From Bacteroidia bacterium (GTDB taxonomy: Bacteria; Bacteroidota; Bacteroidia; Bacteroidales; Rikenellaceae): a DNA stretch of 18,181 bases. Below the pieces are notes generated by a model. That model saw only the letters and a list, made by a program, of their open reading frames with translations. It was not told the DNA's origin and did not search any database. The DNA lies in assembly GCA_025999315.1 (NCBI GenBank), contig BNXD01000031.1:1-18181 (forward strand). Direction: 5' to 3'. How positions within the stretch are numbered: the stretch's first letter is position 1; each line of letters starts with the position of its first letter. This document shows, piece after piece, positions 8,246 through 14,634 of this stretch. The position numbers were made by a program, and so were the translations under genes.

Positions 8246-8427
8246 TGAAGAGGGGTTTCGTTCAGGGCGCATGCCATAAAAAACGATGGCGCGATAATAT
8301 GTTGATAATAAGATATAAAATTCGACAGTCAATTTACAAAATTCACGTTAAGTAACTGTTCCGGGAGTTTTATCCGGCTTTTCTTTCCTCTGTTTTGAGC
8401 CCCTGTTTTGAGGGAAAGTCGCGTTAC

Positions 8428-8469
8428 AAAAACCGACAGCCTGCACTCGCAAGAGCGCAGGCTGTCGGT
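8428..8469 (-). terminator. Intrinsic terminator of pfp
   Basis: A perfect 13-bp inverted repeat (8432-8444 with 8457-8469; ACCGACAGCCTGC in the left arm) continues, after one A/C mismatch, into CTC-GCAA-GAG, giving a stable hairpin with a GCAA tetraloop. Read on the minus strand it ends in a run of five T, and it begins 27 nt past the pfp stop codon. This is the clearest terminator in the window. Confidence 0.92.
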
Positions 8470-8495
8470 CGTTACGGGGACTCCCCGGTGGCGGG

Positions 8496-9728
8496 TTACC
8501 AGTTGAGTATCTTCATGAAGTCGTAATTTTCGGGGTCGGGGACGAACTGTTTGGCAGCCTGATAGTCCTCGGGGGTGATGTACGACAGAATGTACTTGAT
8601 GGTGTTTTTGAACTCGTCCGAGTTGATGTCCACCAGACGGGGCGGGATCTTGCCCGTTGTGTGGTCCTGAAGATCCTTGAGGTAGAGGGGCGACACCTTG
8701 CCCGACTGATCGACGAAGACCATGCAGCCGGTCTTGCCCTCGTTGAAGAGCTGGTAGACGCCCATGCCCAGCGACGAACAGTAGACCAGGTCGAAAGCCA
8801 CGGGGGTCTGGCAACGAACCTCGTAGCCGATCTCGACGGGACGCGATTTGACCTTCATGCCGATCTCCTTGAGCTTCTTCTCGAGCATCTCGTTGAAAAT
8901 ATGCGCTTTGGAGACCTTGCCCAGCTCGGGGTGGCCGTGATCGTCGTAGGTGAAGTTGACGCCCGACTTTTTGATCTCCTCGTCGCTCAGCTCGTGGAAT
9001 ACGCCCTCGGAGATGACCGCCGCGCCGTAATCCATGCCCATGATCTTGCGTTTGATGATCGACGAGACCACCAGGTTGACGATCTTGTCGACGGTGATCT
9101 CGGTCTTGTTGAACATCTCGGGGATCACCGACATGGGGCAGTGGCAGGCGGTGCCGATGCCGAAGGCGAGGTGGCCTGCGCTGCGACCCATGGCCGCGAT
9201 GACAAACCAGTTGCCGCTGGTGCGGGCGTCGCAGTAGACCGTGCGGGCGATCACCGAACCCTTGTCGAGGGCCGACTGGTAGCCGAAGGTCGGCGCACCG
9301 GCGGGCAGGGGCAGGTCGTTGTCGATGGTCTTGGGGACGTGGATGTTGGCGATGGGATATTTCTTCTCATCGAGGAACCGGGCGATGCGGTTGGCCGTCG
9401 ACGCGGTGTCGTCGCCGCCCACGGTGACCAGCAGCTTGATGTTGTTGCTGGTGAAGAAATCGAGGTTGAAATCCTCGGCGAAGTTCTTGTCGGTGGGTTT
9501 GAAACGGCTCATCTGCAGGTAGCTGCCGCCGCGGTTGAAGATGTCGTCGGCCAGCATATAGTCGATCTCGACCGTGCGCGGCGTCGGCGAGAAGAGGCCT
9601 GAGTAACCGGCATGGAGGCCGATCACGCGGTAGCCCTTGCCCAGAAATGTCTTCGAGACGCTGCCTACGACGGCGTTCATGCCCGGCGCGGGACCTCCGC
9701 CGGTGAGAATTGCGATAGCTTCTTTCAT
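8496..9728 (-). CDS. pfp: Diphosphate--fructose-6-phosphate 1-phosphotransferase
   Basis: Reversibly phosphorylates fructose 6-phosphate using pyrophosphate, replacing ATP-dependent phosphofructokinase in glycolysis; cytosolic. The 410-residue chain starts MKEAIAILTGGGPAPGMN, the phosphofructokinase N-terminal glycine-rich motif. GGDDTAS at 104-110 and PKTIDND at 132-138 carry the Asp and Lys that mark the pyrophosphate-using type (ATP enzymes have GGDGS and a Gly instead of the Lys). MGRSAGHLA at 180-188 and SEG at 240-242 complete the substrate site. The ATG at 9728 was chosen because upstream sequence to 9791 is non-homologous and AT-rich. It is a single-gene unit with its own terminator, divergent from the pentapeptide-repeat gene. 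Confidence 0.96.
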   Translation of the reverse strand: MKEAIAILTGGGPAPGMNAVVGSVSKTFLGKGYRVIGLHAGYSGLFSPTPRTVEIDYMLADDIFNRGGSYLQMSRFKPTDKNFAEDFNLDFFTSNNIKLLVTVGGDDTASTANRIARFLDEKKYPIANIHVPKTIDNDLPLPAGAPTFGYQSALDKGSVIARTVYCDARTSGNWFVIAAMGRSAGHLAFGIGTACHCPMSVIPEMFNKTEITVDKIVNLVVSSIIKRKIMGMDYGAAVISEGVFHELSDEEIKKSGVNFTYDDHGHPELGKVSKAHIFNEMLEKKLKEIGMKVKSRPVEIGYEVRCQTPVAFDLVYCSSLGMGVYQLFNEGKTGCMVFVDQSGKVSPLYLKDLQDHTTGKIPPRLVDINSDEFKNTIKYILSYITPEDYQAAKQFVPDPENYDFMKILNW

Positions 9729-9855
9729 GGTTTTATCGGATTTTATTGGTTGGCGATTGGTTGACGTCCGTTTCGGGGCGTAAAAATACAAAATTTTGAG
9801 ATTTTTTAGAAAAATAAGCTATATTTATCGGTCTCAATTTTGAAAATGTGTGGCG

Positions 9856-10992
9856 ATGAGCAGAAAAAATTTTCCACGTGTGAACGATAAGGTTATCCGG
9901 CAGGCGTTTTATGTCGTGATGACGGCCGTGATGGTGGTTGCCATCTTTTTTGCCGTCATATGGTTGAAGAGTTCGATGGACTTTGAGAATTGGGCCAATG
10001 ATTTTTTCCGGGTGAAGGATGACAGCGTGAACCCCAAGGGCGAGATGCTCAAGTTTGTCTTCACCGTGTCGGGGGGAGTGCTGGTGCTGGTGGGGCTCTA
10101 TTTCAACTATCGCCGAACCAGGGCGATGGACAGGCAGATCGAGGCCATGAACGGACAGAACCGCATCGCCGAGGAGGGCAACGTCGCCGAGCGGTTCAAA
10201 AATGCCATCTAGCACCTGGGCAATGGCAAGTCGGCGATCGTGCTGGGCGGCATCCACTCGCTGCACCGCATCGCCGCCGACACTCCATCCTACCGCGCGA
10301 CGGTCTTCAATATTTTGTGCAGCTATCTGAGAGACACCACAAAGAATAAGGACGTCGAGGCCGCGGATGCCGGAACGTCCATCGTCGAACAGACCATCCT
10401 CGACCTGCTGTTCAAGTGCGAAGATGGGGAAAAGTATATTTATGAGGGGTTACAGGCCAATCTAAGTGGCGTCCGATGCCCGGAAGCCGCCTTGCGGGGA
10501 GCTCATTTGGAGGGAGCCCGTTTGATAGACGCCCATCTGGATGGAGCTGACTTGAAGAATGCTCATCTGGAGGGAGCTGGCTTGAGGAATGCTCATTTGG
10601 AGGAAGCTGACTTGAGGAATACTCATTTGGAGGGAGCCTACTTGTTTCTGGCTCATTTGTATAGAGCCCATTTGGATAGAGCCAACTTGAATGGAGCTCA
10701 TCTGAATGGAGCCATTTTGAGTGGGGCTTATTTGGAGGGAGCCAACTTGATGGGGGCTCATCTGGAGAGAGCCAACTTGAATGGAGCTCATCTGAAGGGA
10801 GCCGATTTGAGTTACGCTCATCTGGAGGTAGCCAACTTGAGTGAGGCTCATTTGGATGGAGCCGATTTGGTTGGACCTCATTTGGAGGGAGCCTACTTGA
10901 GGGGAGCCCATGGGGTGATACTTCCCAATAGCTATGAGATAAATGATCGCGGTGTTGTGGTGAAAAAAGTAGAACCGGCGGACAGGCAATAG
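9856..10992 (+). pseudogene. Membrane-anchored pentapeptide-repeat protein, interrupted by in-frame TAG
   Basis: One frame runs from 9856 to 10992 with a single TAG at 10210-10212. Before it are two hydrophobic segments (AFYVVMTAVMVVAIFFAVIW and FVFTVSGGVLVLVGLYFNYR) and a charged stretch ending AEERFKNAI-like (VAERFKNAI). After it, in the same frame, come HLGNGKSAIVLGGIHSLHRIA, a helical linker and about 30 pentapeptide units of the form A(H/D/N)LxG, which fold as a right-handed quadrilateral beta-helix. Family members normally have Glu or Gln at the stop position, so GAG or CAG has become TAG. The repeats are near-identical in DNA with a 30-nt period, from about 10498 to 10910, and are lower in GC than neighbours. 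A GTG at 9850 is an alternative start. The function is unknown; such proteins often act as membrane-bound scaffolds or effectors. Without read-through, two fragments of about 118 and 250 codons would result. Confidence 0.75.
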
Positions 10993-11017
10993 CTTCGGCG
11001 CGAAAAATTGGCGGTGA

Positions 11018-11272
11018 TGTAAAAAGTATACTGCTATAATAAAATACTTACTAAGGTGATAATGTTGCTTTTCGGCCTCGAAGAGGCCGGCGGCCCGCAG
11101 CCACGCTCTGCGCTTGTTGGGCGCAGGGCCGCAATATTTTGTCCGTGCGCCCTCGCCTGACGGCATCGGGACCAGCCTTTTCGCATGGCCTCCCTTCGCT
11201 GGCTGCGGCCCACATCACTGTCCGGTTGCAATGACATTACCATAAGCAATTTACGCCAGCATACTTTTTACA
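11018..11272. repeat. 255-bp element with terminal inverted repeats (E2)
   Basis: TGTAAAAAGTATACTG at 11018-11033 matches the reverse complement of 11257-11272 at 15 of 16 positions, and TTGGCG flanks both ends a few bases further out. The interior holds a GC-rich R2 repeat at 11069-11129 and further hairpins. It sits in the convergent gap between the pentapeptide gene and the thioesterase gene. No coding sequence is inside. Confidence 0.5.
11069..11129 (+). repeat. R2 GC-rich repeat, copy 1
   Basis: It starts TTTTCGGCCTCGAAGAGGCC, where GGCCTC-GAA-GAGGCC is a perfect hairpin, followed by GGCGGCCCGCAGCCACGCTC. The first 52 bp match the reverse complement of 12725-12776 at 48 positions. Confidence 0.75.
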
Positions 11273-11298
11273 GCGCCAAAAAAATTTTAAGCGCCCAT

Positions 11299-11670
11299 CT
11301 AAAGTTTGGCCAGAAAGCGCTCGCGGTCGACGATAAAACGTTCGTGCGAGCCTTCGCCCACAAGGCCGCGGGGGTCGTGGGCCTCCACACGGAAGGTCAG
11401 CCTGCGACCGTCGACCTGCGCGAGGGTGGCCCGGGCCGTTACCAGCGCTCCGGGGGGCGTGGCGCGCAGGTGGCTCACCTCGATGCGTGTGCCCACGGTC
11501 GTGCTCTCCGCGGGCAGCCCGGCGGCCACCGCCTCTTTGGCCGCCCGCTCCATCAGCGCCACCATGGCCGGGGTGGCAAAGACCTCCATGTCGCCCGAGC
11601 CCATCGCCACGGCGAGGTTGTCCCCGCCCACCGTCGTCTCACAAACAAAAACTGCCCCTTCTTTTATCAT
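11299..11670 (-). CDS. FlK-like hotdog-fold thioesterase
   Basis: A 123-residue cytosolic protein of the thioesterase group that includes fluoroacetyl-CoA thioesterase FlK. The catalytic residues can be placed: T33 (FATPAMVALMERA), E41 and H67 (GTRIEVSHLRATP), with spacings of 8 and 26 residues, the same as Thr42-Glu50-His76 of FlK. The C-terminal VEAHDPRGLVGEGSHERFIVD is also typical. Many gut bacteria have such a protein; fluoroacetate is not implied, and a general short acyl-CoA hydrolase role is more likely. The ATG at 11670 begins MIKEGAVFV. It stands alone, followed by the E2 element and preceded by the repeat-rich gap; no promoter motif was recognised. Confidence 0.88.
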   Translation of the reverse strand: MIKEGAVFVCETTVGGDNLAVAMGSGDMEVFATPAMVALMERAAKEAVAAGLPAESTTVGTRIEVSHLRATPPGALVTARATLAQVDGRRLTFRVEAHDPRGLVGEGSHERFIVDRERFLAKL

Positions 11671-11731
11671 ATACAGTTAGCCGGTTTCAATTGTCATTTT
11701 GCGAGTTTGCAGTTTTGCCTGTCAAAACTGC

Positions 11732-11782
11732 CGACTCCCTCGCCCGGCAGCGGCTTTGCCGCTGGGGGAGGGCGGGGAGTCG
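11732..11782. repeat. 51-nt strong hairpin
   Basis: CGACTCCC (11732-11739) pairs with GGGAGTCG (11775-11782), and inside it CAGCGGC-TTT-GCCGCTG (11748-11764) forms a second perfect stem; the GC-rich bases between them can mostly pair too. It is followed on the plus strand by AAAAA rather than T, so as a terminator it would only suit neither strand clearly. Its role is unknown. Confidence 0.65.
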
Positions 11783-12371
11783 AAAAACAGCTTGTCGATT
11801 GCGAGGCCGTAGTCTGCCCGCAGCCTTAAGCTTCTGCTTCGTCGATTGCGGCTCGGAGTCAGCGAAGGGCTGCCGCAAAAGGCTGATTCCGATGCCGTAA
11901 GGCGAGGGTGCGACAACTAAATAGTTGCAGCCCGTAGCCCGGGGTGGCTCCGGGCCGCCGATCTCTTCGAGATCGAAAAACAGGTAGCGTTCTTGCTTTG
12001 ACCTTAAGTCTGTCCGTTGTCGAAAGCCTTTTGAGCCCGCTGCGCGCGGGGCGGTCCTTTTTGGCGTCAAAAAGGACGAAAAACCGCCCGGCGGTGAGCG
12101 TCGGGCTAAATTGCCTTGGTCCTCGCTGCGACGCCAAACCTCCTCCTTTTAGTCCCCACTTGGGGCCTAACGTCGTCAAACAAGTGGCGTCGCTTTTCGC
12201 TCGGCCCTGCGGCAATTTTTGAACCGCCCGTCGCTCAATGCCGGAGTTGTTTCGCCCCTGCGGGGCGATCGGGGAGAGTTGTTGCACTTTCTGAACAGAC
12301 GAACGTATATGGTTGCCTAAGTTGGCGGGCAAAGGAACGCCCGCAAAGTTGGCAAGCAGAGGGACGCTTGC

Positions 12372-12456
12372 CTTCCTCGCGCTACCTCGGCCGTAGCCCG
12401 CAAACGGTCTGCGACCCTCGCAACGCTGCCCGGGAAGACTTTGCTCAGCATGACAT
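12372..12456 (+). repeat. R3 repeat, copy 1
   Basis: Begins CTTCCTCGCGCTACCT and ends CGCTGCCCGGGAAGACTTTG followed by CTCAGCATGACA. It aligns along its length with 16141-16224. The CTCAGCATGACA end is shared with the R1 family, and a full R1 copy begins 24 bp later. Confidence 0.7.
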
Positions 12457-12480
12457 ATTATGAGTTCGGCTTTTATGTCA

Positions 12481-12561
12481 TGTCACCCTGAGCGGAACGA
12501 AGTAAAGTCGAAGGGTCTCGGCGATACTGCATGAGATGCTTCGACTTCGCTCAGCATGACA
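12481..12561 (-). repeat. R1 palindromic repeat, copy C
   Basis: An 81-bp copy in the opposite orientation to copies A and B: it starts TGTCACCCTGAGCGGAACGA and ends CTTCGCTCAGCATGACA. The arms AGTCGAAGGGTCTCG and GAGATGCTTCGACT pair around a short variable loop. Confidence 0.8.
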
Positions 12562-12604
12562 TGCGGGGTATAGATGGTTGCTTTCGGCTTCCTCCTCGTC
12601 GCTC

Positions 12605-12776
12605 GGCAGAGCTTCAAGCAAGCTTGACTCTGCTCTCGGCTTGTCGTTGGTTGCGACCCGCAGGCGGCAGTGGGCTGCCTGAGCCGAAGGTGAGGAAAAT
12701 GGCAGCCCTCTGCCCAACAAGCACCCAAGAAGCGCAGAGCGTGGCTGCGGGCCGCCGGCCTTTGCAAGGCCGAAAA
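12605..12776 (-). repeat. R2 GC-rich repeat, copy 2 (inverted)
   Basis: Read on the minus strand it starts TTTTCGGCCTTGCAAAGGCC, again with a perfect hairpin stem (GGCCTT/AAGGCC), then GGCGGCCCGCAGCCACGCTC as in copy 1. It extends further, sharing AGAGGGCTGCCA, CGGCTCAG, CAGCCCAC and GAGAGCAGA with copy 3. Outer borders are approximate. Confidence 0.7.
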
Positions 12777-12884
12777 GGCAGCTGAAAATAAATACCTTAT
12801 AGTGACCGCCTTTCAAAACATTTTTTTGCAGAACTATTTTTGTTAATTCGCATTGCAAACTGTAGCATTGCGGCTTGTAGAGCC

Positions 12885-13000
12885 GCGCAGCCCGCAGCCG
12901 CCCCACGCGGAGGGCTGCCACCCTTTCACCTTTGGCTCAGAGTGACAGCCCACCGCCGTCTGCGGGCCACAAAACCAAACTGAGAGCAGAAATTGCCTGC
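12885..13000 (+). repeat. R2 GC-rich repeat, copy 3 (diverged)
   Basis: Lies in plus orientation facing copy 2 across an AT-rich spacer. It shares GCCCGCAGCC, GGAGGGCTGCCA, TTTGGCTCAG, CAGCCCACCGCCGTCTGCGG and ACCAAACTGAGAGCAGA with copy 2 in the same order, but has lost the first hairpin and part of the middle. Borders are approximate. Confidence 0.6.
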
Positions 13001-13133
13001 AAGTTATGCTCCACAACAACAAAAGCATGTGTGCATGGCCGAGTCATCGTTGCATCGGCCTTGTGTTTTTCGGTCCGTAGCCCGGGGTGCCTCATGTTCG
13101 CCGACTTTGCCTGCGCAGAACCGACCTCCGCGC

Positions 13134-14564
13134 CTATTTGTCCCGCCGGGCGACCTCGGCCACCTGGCGCATGGCGGTGCGGGGGTTGGCCACAACGTTG
13201 CAGCCGTTGACGCAGCCACCTTCGCACGCCATGACCTCGATCATGTTGGCCGTGGTGGTTGCGGGCATGGTCTTCAGCTCCTTGATCATGGCCCGGTCGA
13301 GGCCGCTGACGATCCGCGGCTCGATCTTCACCCTGTCGCCCACCCGTTTGCGCACGGCGGTCATAACCCCCGCGCTGATGGGGTAGCCGCGGCTGGTGTC
13401 GTCGATAGAGCCATCGAGCGCACACTCCTGGCAGGCGTCGATCTCGAGGCCCTTGCCGCGCAGCATGGCGTCGATCTCCTCGAAGGAGAGCATCAGGTCG
13501 GCATTGGGATCGACGCTCGTCTCGTGGCGTTTGGCCAGACAGGGCCCCACGAAGACCAGCACCGCGTCGGGATACTGTTCGCGCGCAAGCCGTGCGGTGA
13601 ACTGCATGGGGGTCGGCGTGTGGGAGACATAGGGAGCCAGCTCGTGGATATGTTTCTCGACCGCGGCGATATAGGAGGGACAGCACGAGGTGGTCATCAG
13701 TTTCTGGCCCGAGGCCATCTTCTCGACGAACTCCTCGGCCTCGTGTTCCGAGGTGAGGTCGGCCCCCCGGGCCACCTCGATCACGTCGTGGAAACCCAGT
13801 TGGCCTATGGCGCCGAGGATCTGCCCCAGCGGAGCCTTGAACTGCCCGGCTATGGCCGGGGCGACCATCGCCACCACCCGGCGTCCCTGGCGGAAGGCGT
13901 TGAAGACGTCCATCAGGTGCGACTTCTCCATCACCGCGCCGAACGGGCACGAGACGATGCAGCGGCCGCAGTAGATACATTTGGTATAGTCGATCTGCTC
14001 GGTGCCGTCGGGACGTTTGGTGATCGCCCCCACGGGGCACGACTCCTCGCACGGCACGGGCATGTAGACGATGGCGTGGAAGGGGCAGGCGCGTTTGCAC
14101 AAACCGCAGTTGACGCAGCGCGTCTGGTCGATATGAGCCTGTCCGCGGTCGAAATGGATGGCCGCGCGGTTGCAACTGGTGGTGCACGGACGGGCCATGC
14201 AGCCGCGACACATGTTGGTGACCACGTAGTTGACCTTCACGCAGGCGCTGCACACCTCGTCGACCACCGTAAGCGGCTTCTCGGCGGGATGCAGGCGTTG
14301 CTCGGCCCGCTGGACAAACTCGTTCAGCGGGGTCAGCTCGTCGCTCTCGTCGCGTATGTCGAACCCCAGCAGGGCCATGATCTTGTAGCGGAGCATGGCC
14401 CGGTCCTTGTAGACGCAACAGCGGGAGATGTCCTCGAAATCGAGCGGCCTGAGCTCGATCGGGATGCGGTCGATCTGGCGGGTGTCGAGGCTGTCGTTGT
14501 AGAACAGCTCCGAAAGCCGCGCCAGGAGCTCCCTGCGTACGGCAACAGCGTTGTTTACTGCCAT
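13134..14564 (-). CDS. [FeFe]-hydrogenase-like iron-sulfur protein (monomeric, probably group B)
   Basis: A 476-residue cytosolic protein. Residues 40-90 are a helical N-terminal region. Residues ~105-135 hold a cysteine cluster (CSAC, CRGCMARPC, C). Two 4Fe-4S ferredoxin motifs follow (CVNCGLCKRACPF ~150-162 and CIYCGRCIVSCPF ~196-208), with extra cysteines between them. The catalytic domain has TSCCPSY (C294/C295), GPCLAKRHE (C342, K345) and EVMACEGGCVNGC (C447, C451). These supply the four H-cluster ligands and the cysteine next to the first. Compared with well-studied group A enzymes, MPC is replaced by GPC and the final GGG by GCN, which fits group B. Its role is H2 evolution or use with ferredoxin, or redox sensing; group B is poorly characterised. 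No hydE, hydF or hydG lies here. ATG 14564 was preferred to the TTG at 14570. Confidence 0.88.
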   Translation of the reverse strand: MAVNNAVAVRRELLARLSELFYNDSLDTRQIDRIPIELRPLDFEDISRCCVYKDRAMLRYKIMALLGFDIRDESDELTPLNEFVQRAEQRLHPAEKPLTVVDEVCSACVKVNYVVTNMCRGCMARPCTTSCNRAAIHFDRGQAHIDQTRCVNCGLCKRACPFHAIVYMPVPCEESCPVGAITKRPDGTEQIDYTKCIYCGRCIVSCPFGAVMEKSHLMDVFNAFRQGRRVVAMVAPAIAGQFKAPLGQILGAIGQLGFHDVIEVARGADLTSEHEAEEFVEKMASGQKLMTTSCCPSYIAAVEKHIHELAPYVSHTPTPMQFTARLAREQYPDAVLVFVGPCLAKRHETSVDPNADLMLSFEEIDAMLRGKGLEIDACQECALDGSIDDTSRGYPISAGVMTAVRKRVGDRVKIEPRIVSGLDRAMIKELKTMPATTTANMIEVMACEGGCVNGCNVVANPRTAMRQVAEVARRDK

Positions 14565-14590
14565 GAGCAATAATTATTGATATTTCTGCG

Positions 14591-14598
14591 TACCTTTG
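14591..14598 (+). promoter_or_regulatory. Candidate -7 box for the DUF4294 gene
   Basis: TACCTTTG is a full match to TAnnTTTG, 37 nt upstream of the GTG start at 14635. A matching -33 box was not found at the normal distance. A start codon within this box (TTG at 14596) would be in frame but is rejected because of it. Confidence 0.4.
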
Positions 14599-14609
14599 TC
14601 AAAGGATTG

Positions 14610-14617
14610 CAAAAGTA
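14610..14617 (-). promoter_or_regulatory. Candidate -7 box for the hydrogenase-like gene
   Basis: On the minus strand this is TACTTTTG, matching TAnnTTTG. TTTC at 14640-14637, 19 nt upstream, could serve as a weak -33 box. It would give a leader of about 40 nt before the ATG at 14564. It faces and overlaps the plus-strand promoter at 14591. Confidence 0.4.
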
Positions 14618-14634
14618 GGAAAATTATTTTGGGT

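Larger units (their letters stand above)
7870..8350. repeat. 481-bp element with 20-bp terminal inverted repeats (E1)
   Basis: TAACGTGAATTTTGCAAATT at 7870-7889 is matched by the reverse complement of 8331-8350 with a single mismatch. The interior is AT-rich and holds two nearly identical 84-85-bp palindromic repeats plus a stub of a third. It fills most of the gap between two convergent genes (antiporter and pfp). No target-site duplication is evident and no transposase gene is inside, so it looks like a MITE-type or otherwise non-autonomous unit; a large inverted-repeat transcript end is the alternative. Confidence 0.6.
11671..13133. other. 1.46-kb gene-free region packed with dispersed repeats and hairpins
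   Basis: No open frame here looks like a protein: frames on both strands translate to Arg/Ser/Pro-rich text and change at every repeat. Hairpins in order include GCAGTTTTG/CAAAACTGC (11709-11731), a 51-nt structure (11732-11782), GATCTC-TTC-GAGATC (11960-11974) and GTCCTTTTT/AAAAAGGAC (12054-12077, outer GGGCGG/CCGCCC). Copies of repeat families R1, R2 and R3 follow from 12372 onward. CGTAGCCCGGGGTG occurs at 11932 and again at about 13076. The AT-rich patch 12782-12870 separates two inverted R2 copies and contains TGTTAATTCGCAT, also present in the end of element E3. Confidence 0.7.

Noticed and set aside
7870..8350. Insertion sequence with its own transposase
   Set aside because: No transposase-length frame or DDE/HUH motif is present inside the inverted repeats; only a 45-codon frame is found.
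8661..9602. 313-codon plus-strand frame opposite pfp
   Set aside because: Leu/Val/Asp-rich antisense shadow of a highly conserved enzyme.
10498..10910. Regular 30-nt repeats resembling a CRISPR array
   Set aside because: There are no unique spacers; the period encodes alternating pentapeptides in one frame.
10462..11166. 234-codon minus-strand frame with QMS-type repeats
   Set aside because: Antisense of the pentapeptide repeats; the plus-strand AxLxx periodicity explains it.
12478..12921. 147-codon minus-strand frame ending CHAERSRSIS...FVPLRVT
   Set aside because: It is a translation of the R1 and R2 repeats, a familiar spurious annotation, and crosses several repeat borders.
12937..14418. 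493-codon minus-strand frame overlapping the hydrogenase-like gene
   Set aside because: Arg/Gly/Pro-rich shadow in another frame that runs into the repeat island; the 13134-14564 frame has all the cysteine motifs.
14596..14634. Upstream TTG start extending the DUF4294 protein by 13 residues
   Set aside because: It lies inside a perfect -7 promoter box and would bury the signal peptide start.
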